The notes under the pieces were generated by a model. That model was not told where the DNA came from. It saw only the letters and a program-made list of their open reading frames with translations, and did not search any database. This document shows, in pieces, positions 49,576 through 60,098 of a stretch of 64,000 bases of DNA. The translations under genes and the position numbers were made by a program. The stretch covers positions 1 through 64,000 of the forward strand of contig NC_061154.1 in the NCBI RefSeq assembly GCF_905220365.1, read 5' to 3'. The stretch's first letter is position 1. Every line of letters begins with the position of its first letter. This DNA is from Vanessa cardui. Lineage: Eukaryota; Arthropoda; Insecta; Lepidoptera; Nymphalidae.

Positions 49576-49776
49576 GGCGGCAGCGGATGTAAAGGTCCGC
49601 TGCCGACTATGCTTCGTCAATTCAGTTCAGGGCGGCGGCGGATGTAAAAGTCCGCTGCCGACCACGCTTCGTCAAATCAAGTCAGGGCTATGCGGCAGCG
49701 AATGTAAAGGTCCGCTGCCGATAGCGCTGTGTCACATCCGGGATATGCGGCGACGGATGTAAAGGTCCGCCGCCGC
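49576..49776 (-). repeat. 3' UTR hairpin array of E12 (four units)
   Basis: Units near 49576, 49631, 49691 and 49747. Arms in units 3 and 4 each carry one base change on the left side (GCGAATG, GACGGATG) that is not compensated. Confidence 0.8.
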
Positions 49777-49790
49777 TGCGTCAAGTCAGG

Positions 49791-52700
49791 TCATAGCAAC
49801 CGGCCAAGATGGTCGCGGCGCCGCCGACCGGGTCTCCGTCGGCGCAGCGGGAGGGAGTTCGGATCGTCCTCCCGCTGTCGCTCCGCCTCCTCCTTCGCGG
49901 ACATTACGGCTTCGCTGAAGACCCGTAATGCCGCCCAGGCCTCCTCACTCGCGACCATCTTTCTGATGAGGGCCGGAAGCGATAGGTCCAATCCAATGAC
50001 CGTGGACAAGGCTGCGCGAGGCTCCGCCCAGGCTGGGCACTCTGCGCGCGTGTGTTCGGCCGTGTCCACGGCTCCGTCATCGCAATGATGACATACCACC
50101 GACGGCTCTCTCCCGACCACTTCGCACAGGTATTTGGCGAAGCAGCCGTGACCGGTTATGAGCTGCGTCAGGTGGTACGTCAGTGGGCCGTGCTTGCGCT
50201 CGACCCACTCTCGCAAAACGGGCCGGATCGCCGCCACGAGTTCCCCACTGGCATCCGGAACTCGCAGCCGATCCTCCCACTTCTCCATGAGGCGGCGTCT
50301 TGCCTCCTCCCTCCACTGATGTACCTCGCGCAGTAGCGGTCCGTTCCCGCTCGCTCTTGCCGCCTTGACCCGCCAGTAGACACTCGAGTTGATCTCGGCC
50401 TCGAGGTCCCATGGCGGGCTTCCGGACAGCAAGCCGGCCGCGGTGAATGACACCGTCCGGTACGCCCGAGCCGCCCTGAGCGCCATCGCACGCTGCGGAC
50501 GTCGCAGCGAGGCGACGTTGACGCGATTGCTCAGAGCGTCCGCCCATATTGGCGCACCGTATAGTGCCATCGAACGCACCACGCCGGAGTACAGCCGTCT
50601 GCAGGAACCGCCCGGTCCACCGACGTTGGGCAAAATCCGCCCCAACGCTCCGGCTGCAGCCACCAATCTTGGGGCCAAGCGCCGGAAGTGCTCCTCAAAC
50701 TTCCACCTGCCATCGAGGACGAGTCCCAGGTACTTCATCGTCGACCCGATGGTGATGGAAGTTCCGCCGACTGTTATGGACATGCCCTGAGGTGGCACGT
50801 TCCGAGGTCCATGAAAGACTAGGGCCTCGGATTTGTGCAAGGCCACCTCAAGGCCCAGAGCACGAATGCGGTGGACCGCATGTGCCACTCCCGCCGTGGC
50901 AAGATACGCCGCCTCCCGATGGGTACTGCCGCGGGCCGACACGAGGGTGTCGTCAGCGTAGCAGGTCACGCTGACCCCCCGCAACGTGGCCCCGCGCAGC
51001 ACCCAATCGTAGCCGATGTTCCACAGTAGCGGCCCCAAAACCGAGCCCTGTGGAACACCGCAGGTCATAGCCCTCCTGCTATCTCCCTCCATCGTCGGGA
51101 ACACCACCGCCCTACCCGAGAAGTAGTCGGCGATGGTTCGTCGCAGATAGTCCGGAACGTTGTGGTATCTGAGAGCTTCCAGTACCACTTCCCAGGGCAG
51201 AGTGTTGAAGGCGTTGGAAATATCCAACGACACTGCCAGCAACACCCCACCCCGAGAGACCTCCTCCTCTGCGACCTCCCTCAGTCTGGCGACTGCGTCC
51301 AGCGTCGAGCGGCCCCGGCGAAAGCCGAACTGCCACTCGCTCAAGCCTGGCTCCATGCTACCGACTAGACGGGCTGCGATTATACGCTCAAAGAGCTTAC
51401 CCGCTTCGTCGAGCAGCACGATGGGCCGGTAGGCCGACGGCTGATCGGGGGCTCGTCCCTCCTTGCGGATGAGAACGAGCTTACCCGTTTTCCACCGATT
51501 CGGGAACCTACCCTGAGCCAGGCAGGCCGAGAACAGTTGGCACATGCCATCGCCCAACTCCTCCGACGCGATCGCCAAGGCACGTCCCGGTATCCCGTCA
51601 GGCCCGGGGGCTGTCCTCTTCGAGCGAAGCTTCAAGACAGCCGCGCACAACTCGGCCTCGGTAACCGGGAACGCCTGGTACGGCACTTCCCTAACGCACT
51701 CGGGCTCCATCGCCGGTGGGACGAACGCTCCGCGCTCAGGAAATAGTTCCTCCGCGATCCGTCCCAGAAGCCGCGGCTGGATGGTGGTGGTGAGCGGGGG
51801 TGTCCAGGGTCGGAGCTTCTGCCTCACGACCCTGTACGGTCTCCCCCACGGATCCGCGTCGAGTGACGCCAGCCACTCCACCCATGCCGCTTCCTTCGCC
51901 TGCGCGATGGCCTTTCGGAGCGACACGCAAGCCTCCCTGTAGGAGGTGTAAAGAGCCTCCTCCAGGTCGTGATCGCGTATCCGCCTCCGTCTGGACCTGG
52001 CGTATTGGCGGCGGGCCGCAACACACGCCCTCCGCAACGTCCGTAGCTCCGGGCGCCACCAGTAGACTCGGCGACGTGGAGTCTGAGGCTTCACCCTCGG
52101 CATCGCCGCATCGCAGATGCGAAACAGGGCGGCGCCGAGTCGGTCGGCCTCTCGGTCGACCTGGACGACCGGGTCGGAACCGGCGCACCAGGCCTCCACG
52201 ATGGCCGCCTCTTTTGCCAACTGGCGATCGAGACGACCAAGACTCCACCGCGGACCTTCTGACCGCTCAACAGCGGGCCGGACGACGGGAACCGCGGAGA
52301 CATCAAATCGGATATATCGGTGATCCGATAGAGTCTCCACCCCCGTCTCCACCCTCCAATCTCGAACACGGCGGGCTAGGGCGATGGACGCGAACGTTAA
52401 GTCCACGATCGACTCGCCCTGCTGCCGCACGCACGTGCTCTCCGATCCCCTGTTGATCGCCGTGAGTCCCGATGACACGGCCCACTCCTCTAACACCTCT
52501 CCTCTGGCATCGGTCGCAGGGGAGCCCCAAGCCGTGGATTTGGCATTGAAGTCCCCCGCGACGATCACCGGACTCGGTGAGTACTGCCCGACCAGAGCCC
52601 CGACCTCAACGAGAAGTTGCTCGAATTCGGCGAGACTCCGGTTAGGAGAGGCGTAGACTGCCACGAACGCCGTTCCGTTGACAACGGCGGCCACGCACCC

Positions 52701-52922
52701 TCTGCCCTTGGCAACCCTATCGATCGCAGGGGCGCCGGGAATAGCGGGAGCGACGATGGAGATCACTCCCTCGTGGTCGGAGACCCAGTCGTCCCGTAAA
52801 TGAACGACGTAGGGCTCCGCCACGATTGCCACTCCGATTTGCCACTCCGCCATGCTCTGGACTAGAAGGTCCTGGGCTCTGGCGGAGTGGTTTAAATTGG
52901 CCTGGAGACAACGCAGGGCCAT
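49791..52922 (-). CDS. ORF2 endonuclease-reverse transcriptase of E12
   Basis: 1043 residues, open. Differs from E4 at only a handful of positions (for example DYLRRT for VYLRRT, RPVLREW for RPVFREW, CVREVPYQAF for IVREMPDQAS). EN E36, D124 and SDHRYI present; LDISNAFN, GVPQGSVLGPLLWN and YADD (655-658) present; CHHCDDGAVDTAEH at the C-terminus. It shares the RRGRS reading with E4. Good candidate for activity. Confidence 0.95.
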   Translation of the reverse strand: MALRCLQANLNHSARAQDLLVQSMAEWQIGVAIVAEPYVVHLRDDWVSDHEGVISIVAPAIPGAPAIDRVAKGRGCVAAVVNGTAFVAVYASPNRSLAEFEQLLVEVGALVGQYSPSPVIVAGDFNAKSTAWGSPATDARGEVLEEWAVSSGLTAINRGSESTCVRQQGESIVDLTFASIALARRVRDWRVETGVETLSDHRYIRFDVSAVPVVRPAVERSEGPRWSLGRLDRQLAKEAAIVEAWCAGSDPVVQVDREADRLGAALFRICDAAMPRVKPQTPRRRVYWWRPELRTLRRACVAARRQYARSRRRRIRDHDLEEALYTSYREACVSLRKAIAQAKEAAWVEWLASLDADPWGRPYRVVRQKLRPWTPPLTTTIQPRLLGRIAEELFPERGAFVPPAMEPECVREVPYQAFPVTEAELCAAVLKLRSKRTAPGPDGIPGRALAIASEELGDGMCQLFSACLAQGRFPNRWKTGKLVLIRKEGRAPDQPSAYRPIVLLDEAGKLFERIIAARLVGSMEPGLSEWQFGFRRGRSTLDAVARLREVAEEEVSRGGVLLAVSLDISNAFNTLPWEVVLEALRYHNVPDYLRRTIADYFSGRAVVFPTMEGDSRRAMTCGVPQGSVLGPLLWNIGYDWVLRGATLRGVSVTCYADDTLVSARGSTHREAAYLATAGVAHAVHRIRALGLEVALHKSEALVFHGPRNVPPQGMSITVGGTSITIGSTMKYLGLVLDGRWKFEEHFRRLAPRLVAAAGALGRILPNVGGPGGSCRRLYSGVVRSMALYGAPIWADALSNRVNVASLRRPQRAMALRAARAYRTVSFTAAGLLSGSPPWDLEAEINSSVYWRVKAARASGNGPLLREVHQWREEARRRLMEKWEDRLRVPDASGELVAAIRPVLREWVERKHGPLTYHLTQLITGHGCFAKYLCEVVGREPSVVCHHCDDGAVDTAEHTRAECPAWAEPRAALSTVIGLDLSLPALIRKMVASEEAWAALRVFSEAVMSAKEEAERQREDDPNSLPLRRRRPGRRRRDHLGRLL

Positions 52923-52927
52923 TATTA
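52920..52927 (-). promoter_or_regulatory. TAATAATG tandem-stop coupling site of E12
   Basis: As in E4: the ORF1 stop, a second TAA, and the overlapping ORF2 ATG. Confidence 0.83.
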
Positions 52928-55093
52928 TGCGGTCTCCATGGGCACCTCAGTCCTTTGGGACACGGTGACGGGCCCTTTCGTCACCGCACCTCCCGTTCTT
53001 TTCACAGGGCGACCTTTGCCGCCCTGGCACGCCTTACTGCCCAAGACGTGCGTCGCAGTTTTACCGGCCGCTGAGCATAGGATGCAGTTCGCTTCAGCGG
53101 CGGTGCATTCGCGGGCCTTGTGGTCGGGCTGACCGCAGCGGAAGCACAGACGGCTGCGGTCCACACCCCTGTCACAAACGGCCCCCATGTGGCCTCCTTC
53201 TAGACACTTATAGCAGCGGAGTGGCCTCGGCTCGAGCAAAAGCACTCGCGCCGAGATCCACCCCACCTTGACTCGACCGGTCACCATAAGTTTCTTGGCC
53301 GCTATGACAGGGCAGCTGAGCCAGAGCGATCTACAGCCATTGGCAGACCGAACTACCACGCCCGGCCTGATCGCTCCTTCGGAGCATCCTCCCTCGCTGG
53401 CCACAGCTGCCACCACCTCCTCCGACGACACCGAGTCGTCCAGATCCATGACTCTGACCTCGACGCATTTCGTCGGTCGATGGATCTGGACCTCGTCCGG
53501 GTTGAGGACGCTGCGGAGCTTTTCCGCAAGGGCATCCGCCGACTTCTCGGCGTCAGCGGTGCCCGGCGGAATCTCGAGCATCCGCGCTCCCGTTGCCGCC
53601 GTTCTGAAGCGGACCGTCGTCAGGCCAACCTCGCTGAGCCTGATCTTGCTCTTGGCCTGAGCCAAGACGGTCTCATACTTCAGGCCCTTCTCCTCTGCAC
53701 CGGGTCTCAAGGTGATCGTGATCACCGCGGTGCGAGGAGAGCGAAGCCTTTTGCGATCTCTCTTTTTATCCTTCGCCGTTGGGACGGTCTTCGGCGTCCC
53801 TGTCTTCGCCGGTTTCGTAGCCGTCGCCTTCTTGGGCGGTTTCGGGTTCGGCGGCTGCCGAACAACAGTCGCCCAAGACACAGAAGAGCTGCCCGGCTTC
53901 GGAGTCGGCGCGGGGGCAGTCTTCTTCGCCACAGCCGCTGCCGCCTCCTGGGCAGCCATGCTGGGGCGCTTGGACTTCTTTTTGGTCGAAGTCGAGGCCG
54001 TCTTCGTACTGCCACCCTTATCCGCAGCTTTGGCGGCGGACGGCACGGGTGGTGCCGACGGGGCCTTGGCAGCAGGGACCGTAGTCTGCGCTGCTCGGCT
54101 CTGCTCTGCTCTGCGGTCTGCGGCCAGCGGAGGTCGCAGCCGAGGCTCCGGAAGGAGGCGCCGCTCAATGCCCTCCATCCGGGCGTTCAGCATATTGCTG
54201 AACTGCTCCCGGCTACTCCTCAACGCTTCCTCCATGATGCGTTTTAGATTGTCTTCGCTTGGTTGTGGCGGCTTCTTACGCATTTCGGCCACTTCCCGTC
54301 TAAGTTCTGCCAACTGGCCGGAAAGCTTTGCATTGGCAGCTTCCAGCCGGGCCACTTCCTCCGACATGGTCAGAGCTCTAAGTTCCGCCACCGCACCTTT
54401 GATGGTGTCAGCGGCAGTCTTCAGGGCCCTGACAAATGTACCCTTCAGGTTGCCCGACTTGTTGGCAACCTGCAGCACCACGTCTAACGCCTGCTGGACG
54501 GTAGCGTCCAAAGCGGCGGACGTTTCCGGTGCATCTTCGGGTCGCTTTCCGGCTTGTCGATTTCTGTGTCGAGCCTCCCTCTCCTCCATCGCCGACTTGG
54601 CCGCTTCGTTGTAAGCGGCCAGCGCGTCTTCGGTCTCAAATCTATCCACTCTTGCCTTGGCCTTCGCTTCGCGGAGCTCCGCCTGCGATTTGCCAAGGCC
54701 GACGTATTTTCCATGAGTGGGCGGCCGGCCACGCCCTCTCTTGTTGACAGGCTTAAGCCACCTGCTTGCCGAGGATTCTGAGCCTTCGCTCAGCTGCACG
54801 CTCACGTCGCTCTCGGAGCCAGAGCAGCTATCCTCGACGTGGGTCCGCTTTTCACCTCTCTGCCGTGTCCCATCCTTTTGCGGTATGTCAACCGACTCCA
54901 CCGTCCGCATACTGCAGACCGACGAGTCCGACTCGGAGAGTCGTTCAGGTCGGCCGGTAAGTCCCTCCTTCGTTTGCTGGTTTTCGGTTGCAGCGCACGC
55001 CACCGGGGCGCACACCTCCACCACCATGTCGTCGTGTTCCGAGCTTAAGGAGCTCGGAGTCCTTTTGGGGTTTTTGTTTTTTATCGCATCCAT
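52925..55093 (-). CDS. ORF1 Gag-like protein of E12
   Basis: 722 residues from ATG 55093 (MDAIKNKNPKRTPSS). A GTG at 55105 would add four residues but is not a plausible eukaryotic start. Same N-terminal type as E4. KRGRGRPPTHGKYVGLGKS, coiled coil RLEAANAKLSGQLAELRREV, and three knuckles at about 625-689 with CYKCLEGGHMGAVC, where E4 has CFKCLEEGHMGAVC. The stretch around 54540-54670 diverges from E4 much more than the rest, covering AREDRFETEDALAAYNEAAKS-like residues and their flank. Confidence 0.92.
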   Translation of the reverse strand: MDAIKNKNPKRTPSSLSSEHDDMVVEVCAPVACAATENQQTKEGLTGRPERLSESDSSVCSMRTVESVDIPQKDGTRQRGEKRTHVEDSCSGSESDVSVQLSEGSESSASRWLKPVNKRGRGRPPTHGKYVGLGKSQAELREAKAKARVDRFETEDALAAYNEAAKSAMEEREARHRNRQAGKRPEDAPETSAALDATVQQALDVVLQVANKSGNLKGTFVRALKTAADTIKGAVAELRALTMSEEVARLEAANAKLSGQLAELRREVAEMRKKPPQPSEDNLKRIMEEALRSSREQFSNMLNARMEGIERRLLPEPRLRPPLAADRRAEQSRAAQTTVPAAKAPSAPPVPSAAKAADKGGSTKTASTSTKKKSKRPSMAAQEAAAAVAKKTAPAPTPKPGSSSVSWATVVRQPPNPKPPKKATATKPAKTGTPKTVPTAKDKKRDRKRLRSPRTAVITITLRPGAEEKGLKYETVLAQAKSKIRLSEVGLTTVRFRTAATGARMLEIPPGTADAEKSADALAEKLRSVLNPDEVQIHRPTKCVEVRVMDLDDSVSSEEVVAAVASEGGCSEGAIRPGVVVRSANGCRSLWLSCPVIAAKKLMVTGRVKVGWISARVLLLEPRPLRCYKCLEGGHMGAVCDRGVDRSRLCFRCGQPDHKARECTAAEANCILCSAAGKTATHVLGSKACQGGKGRPVKRTGGAVTKGPVTVSQRTEVPMETA

Positions 55094-55711
55094 ATAAAGT
55101 CCCACGAGTGTGGGGGAAGTGTCGGTCCGCCCAGGTGGTGCCCCCTGTACCTGGGTAAGCCTTGCGTGACTCGTCGAGGGTGTCGGCCGGTGCCCTGACG
55201 AGGATCGCGGTCGCGACTGAACTTCCCATCAGCCATGCATCCCCTCGTGCCGCGTCGCCACTTGGGATTCGGGGTGATTTTTATAGAGGTTGTCTTCCTC
55301 ACGGTCCGGCCGGTTAAGGCAAGACCCGCGGTCCCGCTCGAGGCCGCGAGACGTGTTCCACGACACCTCACTTAGCGGGATTACGCGTTCCTCCTTCGGT
55401 CTCCGAGGTCAATAAACCCCGGAGACAAAACACAGAACATGTTATAGACGCCACAAACAAATTTTACAATTTCACACTATATACAACATGTAACGAATGA
55501 CAAGACAAAACAGCACCAGACGTTACACAAAACTCCCCTTTGCCACGAAGCCGCTCACACAGTCCACTCTGCTAATCAGAGAAGTACCAGGAGCGGTCCG
55601 TGGCATACCCTCCCCGTCAGTCTTAGCCGTTGCCGACGACAAAAGATCGCCGACACCGTTGCCCAGGGTGCGCCACGAGGAGGCGACTGACATGCACCCC
55701 ACATGCACCCC

Positions 55712-55723
55712 AACCTAACCTAA

Positions 55724-55725
<2 letters not shown>
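55712..55725. repeat. Telomeric AACCT spacer, 14 bp
   Basis: Just under three units between E12 and E13. Confidence 0.95.
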
Positions 55726-55765
<40 letters not shown>

Positions 55766-55923
55766 GTTGGGAAATCCATCATGGAGACCCTCCGCTCTGG
55801 GGGAAGAGCGAAGGGTACTGTCAGACTCTTACTGACTAAAACCCAACCCGTGTCCTCCACGTGCCCATGAGTCGGAGGGGCGGGTATCGCCGAAGCATTC
55901 GTCGCACCCCTCCGACGGGCGTT

Positions 55924-55954
55924 GGCACGCCTGATGTAAAGAGTCAGGCGTGCC
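55924..55954 (-). repeat. 3' UTR hairpin of E13 with compensatory change
   Basis: Arms read GGCACGCCTGA and TCAGGCGTGCC. E9 and E10 have G and C at the changed pair, so both sides changed together and pairing is kept. Confidence 0.82.
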
Positions 55955-56092
55955 CCGTCAATCACTGCGGCTGTCCACCCGGCCGCAGGACTCCACTACG
56001 AGGCGCGCGTGCGGAACACGACGCCGCCGCCTCGAGGCCTGTTGCTGGTCGGACGGCGAGACGCCCCGAGTCTGCCGTCCGCAGGCCACGCC

Positions 56093-59000
56093 CTAGGGTG
56101 GTCGTAAGTCGGCGACCACCCTGCGACGCCCAGTTCGTCTGCTGCGGGAGGGGAGAGAGGAGGCAGCCTCTCTCTCCCTTTCCGCCGCCTCCTTTGCGAG
56201 CATCACTTCCTCGCAGAAGGTGGCGACGGCGCTCCACCCTGCCTCGCTCCGTACCATCGTGGAGACGACGGCCGGAAGCGAGAGGTTTCCCGCAGCGACA
56301 CCTACGGCCGCGACGAGGTCACGGCGCTGCTCAGCCCATGCTGGGCACTCCGCCAACGTGTGCAACGCCGTATCGTCGCGACCATCGCCACAATGGTGGC
56401 ACTGGGACGTCGGCTCCCGACCTATGCGACACAGGTACCTACCGAAGCATCCGTGTCCAGTAAGCACCTGCGTCAGCCGAAAGCTGAGGGCGCCGTGGCT
56501 CCTAGTGAGCCACTCCTTCAAAACGGGCCTCACCGCCGCAATAGCGACGGCTTGCCCTGCCGTGGGTCGCGCCAAGCGCGTCTCCCACTCCGCCACTGAG
56601 ACCTGGCGGAGCTCTGCCCTGCGTGCCTCGATCTGTCGAGGCACCAGGCGCTCACCCCGCTCGACCGCCTCCGCGCGCCACCAATAGAGCGACGCGAGGA
56701 GCTTAGCCTCGAGGTCCCAGGGCGGCGATCCGGCTAGGAGGCTCGCTGCCTCGAAGGAGATCGTACGGTATCCCCTTATTATCCTGACGGCCATCGCGCG
56801 CTGTGGCCTTCTCAGCGCGGCGACGTTGCGGGCCGTCAGGGCATCCGCCCACACTGGCGCGGCGTATAGCGCCATCGACCGTACGACCCCCATGTAGAGC
56901 CTCCTGCATGAGGAGTTGGGTCCCCCCAGATTGGGCAGCAAGCGCGAGAGCGCTGAAGCGGCGCCCAACAACCGGGGGGCGAGCCGTGTAAAGTGCGGCT
57001 CGAAGTTCCACCTACTGTCGAGGACGAGTCCTAGGTATTTCATCGTCGACTCGACAGCGATGGATACCCCTCCTACCATGATGCTGGACCCGGGAGGCGG
57101 CTTCATCCTCGGCCCGTGAAAACACAGGGCCTCCGACTTGTGCAGTGCCACCTCCAAGCCCAGCCGCCGGATCCTTCCCACGGCATGCGCGACCCCAGCA
57201 GTCGCGCGTATGGCCGCCTGCCGGTACGTCTTTCCACGTGCTGTAACCAGCGTGTCGTCGGCGTAACAAATGACGCCGACGCCGTGGATGAACGCACCGC
57301 GCAGGGCCCAGTCGTACCCCACGTTCCACAGGAGTGGACCCAAAACGGAACCCTGTGGAACGCCGCACGACGTCTCCCGACGACCCCACCTCTCGCGACC
57401 CGGGTACACGACCGCTCGGTTCGACAAGTAGGCCGCGACCACGCGTTGGAGGTAGCGCGGCACTCCGTGGTATCGGAGTGCTTCCCTGATGGTACTCCAA
57501 GGCAAGGTGTTGAAAGCGTTGGCGATGTCGAGCGACACCGCCAAGACCACCTCACCCCGGGCGACTGCCTCCTCCGCGAGGGCCCTCACGCGCATGATCG
57601 CGTCCACCGTCGAACGTCCCTGGCGGAAGCCGAATTGGTTCTCCGCCAAATCCGGCCCCACCCTGGTCATGTGCTGAACGAGGCGACTGGCGATGACACG
57701 CTCGAAGATCTTACACACCTCGTCCAGCAACACGATCGGTCGGTACGCAGATGGCGAGTCTGCGGGTCGTCCCTCCTTCTTGAGCAAGACCAGCTTTCCA
57801 GTCTTCCACCGGCTTGGAAACTGGCCTCGCTCCAGGCATGCGCTCAGGAACCCTGAGAGTCGTGGCCCGAGTTCTCTCAGGGCGAGGACCCACGCACGGC
57901 CTGGAATGCCGTCGGGTCCAGGGGCGGTGTTCCTGATACGAGCCACCGCCCCTCTGAGCTCTTCCCGGGTGACGGCGGGCACGTCGTCTTCACCCTCTTC
58001 CGCGTCACTGTGAGGCGGAACCATAGCCGGTGGTGTGTGCTCCGGTCTAGATGGAAACAGAGCACCCACCACCTCCTCCAGCAGCTGCGGCTGGAGACTC
58101 CGGGACAGCGGGGGAGCCGACTGGCGCAGCTTGCCCCTCACCATCAGGTAAGGGCGTCCCCACGGATCTAGGTCCAGAGTCTCCACCAGCTCGTCGTTGG
58201 CCTGGGCCTTGGCTCTGACGATGGCCAACTGGAGTGCGCTCTTCGCCTCCCTGTAGCTAGCGTACAGTTCCGCCTCTTCACTCTCCTGCGCTTCTTCGGC
58301 CGCCGCTGTAAAGGGGCGGCGGCCTCTCCTCCGTCGTCGGCACCTCGCGTACTGGCGTCGCATCTGCGTGCATTCGTTGCGCAACTGCGCAATCGACTGC
58401 GCCCACCAGTACACTTGGCGCCTAGCTGACAACGGCCGGACTCGGGGCATGCCAGCGTCGCAGATTTGCGACATGCTCTCCCGGAACCACTCCGCCTCGT
58501 CGTCGATGTCGGCAGGCCTGTCTGGCGAATCCAGCCAGGCCTTGACGATCGAGGCCTCCAGGAGAGCCTCCCTGTCCAGCCGCTTCAGCGCCCATCGCGG
58601 ACCGTCTCCGTGCCGACCTGCCGCTTGGATCGGCCGAATCGAAGTTCGGGCAGAGACGCTAAACCGAATGTACCGATGGTCGGATAGCGTCTCGACGTCC
58701 CCGACGACGTGCCAGTCGAGGACGTTGCGCGCGAGAGCGGGGCTAGCGAACGTGAGGTCCACTATAGACCCACCCCGCTGCCGCACGCACGTCTGCACCG
58801 AACCCCGATTCAGGAGAAGCAGGCCCAGCTCGACCGCCCACTCCTCCACTAGCTCGCCCCGCGCGTCCGTAGACGGGGAACCCCAAGCCGTAGACTTGGC
58901 GTTGAAGTCCCCCAGGACGATCACGGGGCGAGGAGAGCCACGACGGACAACCGTGGCCAACTCCAGGGTGACACTCTCGAGATCGGCGAGAGAAAGGCTG

Positions 59001-59281
59001 GGGGCGAAATATACCCCCACGACCATGATGTCACCCCAGACTGCCGCGACATAGCCCCGCCCTCGAGTTACAGCCTCGAAGGGAAGCGTGTCAGCGGCGG
59101 ACCTTCTGATCAACGCCACCGAGCGGTTATCGTCGCACACCCAGTCATCCCTGGGCGGCACGAAGTACGGCTCGGCGACGGCGGTCAAATCGATCGACCA
59201 CTGCGCCATGCTCTGGAGCAAGAGATCCTGAGCCCTGGCGCAGTGGTTGATATTGGCTTGGAGGAGACGACGTAGAGCCAT
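56093..59281 (-). CDS. ORF2 endonuclease-reverse transcriptase of E13
   Basis: 1062 residues, open from ATG 59281. EN motifs (AEPYFV, GDFNAKSTAWGSP, SDHRYI) and RT motifs (FRQGRSTVDAI, LDIANAFN, GVPQGSVLGPLLWN, YADD at 673-676) are complete, with CHHCGDGRDDTALH at the C-terminus. It lacks the E9 frameshift. The upstream promoter is missing, so expression would depend on outside transcription. Confidence 0.93.
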   Translation of the reverse strand: MALRRLLQANINHCARAQDLLLQSMAQWSIDLTAVAEPYFVPPRDDWVCDDNRSVALIRRSAADTLPFEAVTRGRGYVAAVWGDIMVVGVYFAPSLSLADLESVTLELATVVRRGSPRPVIVLGDFNAKSTAWGSPSTDARGELVEEWAVELGLLLLNRGSVQTCVRQRGGSIVDLTFASPALARNVLDWHVVGDVETLSDHRYIRFSVSARTSIRPIQAAGRHGDGPRWALKRLDREALLEASIVKAWLDSPDRPADIDDEAEWFRESMSQICDAGMPRVRPLSARRQVYWWAQSIAQLRNECTQMRRQYARCRRRRRGRRPFTAAAEEAQESEEAELYASYREAKSALQLAIVRAKAQANDELVETLDLDPWGRPYLMVRGKLRQSAPPLSRSLQPQLLEEVVGALFPSRPEHTPPAMVPPHSDAEEGEDDVPAVTREELRGAVARIRNTAPGPDGIPGRAWVLALRELGPRLSGFLSACLERGQFPSRWKTGKLVLLKKEGRPADSPSAYRPIVLLDEVCKIFERVIASRLVQHMTRVGPDLAENQFGFRQGRSTVDAIMRVRALAEEAVARGEVVLAVSLDIANAFNTLPWSTIREALRYHGVPRYLQRVVAAYLSNRAVVYPGRERWGRRETSCGVPQGSVLGPLLWNVGYDWALRGAFIHGVGVICYADDTLVTARGKTYRQAAIRATAGVAHAVGRIRRLGLEVALHKSEALCFHGPRMKPPPGSSIMVGGVSIAVESTMKYLGLVLDSRWNFEPHFTRLAPRLLGAASALSRLLPNLGGPNSSCRRLYMGVVRSMALYAAPVWADALTARNVAALRRPQRAMAVRIIRGYRTISFEAASLLAGSPPWDLEAKLLASLYWWRAEAVERGERLVPRQIEARRAELRQVSVAEWETRLARPTAGQAVAIAAVRPVLKEWLTRSHGALSFRLTQVLTGHGCFGRYLCRIGREPTSQCHHCGDGRDDTALHTLAECPAWAEQRRDLVAAVGVAAGNLSLPAVVSTMVRSEAGWSAVATFCEEVMLAKEAAEREREAASSLPSRSRRTGRRRVVADLRPP

Positions 59282-59283
59282 TA
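59279..59283 (-). promoter_or_regulatory. TAATG stop-start overlap of E13
   Basis: Overlap kept even though ORF1 is truncated upstream. Confidence 0.84.
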
Positions 59284-59987
59284 CTGAGTGTCCATGGCCG
59301 TCGCCTCCTCCCCAGTCCTCGGCTGTTCTTGTGCCGCAGCCGGTGGTCGAACCGGCTGCGAGGAGCTGGTTGCCTTCTTCTTTGTGTTCTTCTTCGGCGG
59401 ATGAGCCGGTAGTGTCCTCGCCGTGGTTGTGGCGGTAGGTCTCGCACAGGCCTTCGACCCGATCTTGTGGTCGGCTGGCTTTCCAGACGCCGCACATATA
59501 ACGCAGTGCGGCGTCTTGGCAGAGCAGGAGCCAGCCTTATGACCGGGCTGACCGCAGCGGTAACAGAGTTGGCTGCGGTCAACCTCCGCGGTGCACCGTG
59601 CCCCCGCGTGTCCACCCTCCAGACACCGGTAGCACCGGAAAGGCCTCGGTGGTAGGAGCGCGACCTGCGCCGAGACCCACCCCACTAGGAGTCTGCTGTC
59701 CCTCAGCTTCTTGGCCGCCGCTAAGGGACAGCTCACATGGGTGGTCCCTAGACCTGAGACCCCCCGACGTATCGTGCCCGCCTTGACCTGATCAGGCGGG
59801 CATCCTCCGGTCTTGGAGACGGCGGCGACGACCTCCTCTATCGTCGCAGAGTCATCCAGGCCCGAAATGCGCAAAACCGCGCATTTGGTGGGCCTGGACA
59901 CTCGGACGTCGTCCGACCCCAGTGACGCCCTGAGCTTTTCCGCTAGGGCGTCAGCTTTGGGACCACTCGTGGCCCCCGAGACCTCCA
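59281..59987 (-). pseudogene. ORF1 C-terminal fragment of E13
   Basis: 235 codons beginning at LEVSGATSGPKADALAEKL, without an ATG. It keeps the RRM-like segment CAVLRISGLDDSATIEEVV and the three knuckles (CYRCLEGGHAGARC, CYRCGQPGHKAGSC, CVIC...H...C). Truncated by incomplete 5' integration. Confidence 0.92.
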
Positions 59988-60054
59988 AACCTAACCTAAC
60001 CTAACCTAACCTAACCTAACCTAACCTAACCTAACCTAACCTAACCTAACCTAA

Positions 60055-60056
<2 letters not shown>
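59988..60056. repeat. Telomeric AACCT array
   Basis: 69 bp of perfect units between E13 and E14. Confidence 0.97.

Positions 60057-60098
<42 letters not shown>

Larger units (their letters stand above)
49250..55711 (-). mobile_element. E12, full-length family A retrotransposon, apparently intact
   Basis: Tail 49250-49267, 3' UTR 49268-49790, ORF2 49791-52922, ORF1 52925-55093, 5' UTR 55094-55711. Sister of E4. The 5' tip carries CATGCACCCCA twice in tandem (55691-55711). No second gene is seen in the 618-bp 5' UTR. Confidence 0.94.
55726..59987 (-). mobile_element. E13, 5'-truncated family B element
   Basis: Tail 55726-55762, 3' UTR 55763-56092, complete ORF2, then the last third of ORF1 ending at 59987 against telomeric repeats. 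About 2 kb of 5' sequence is missing. Confidence 0.93.
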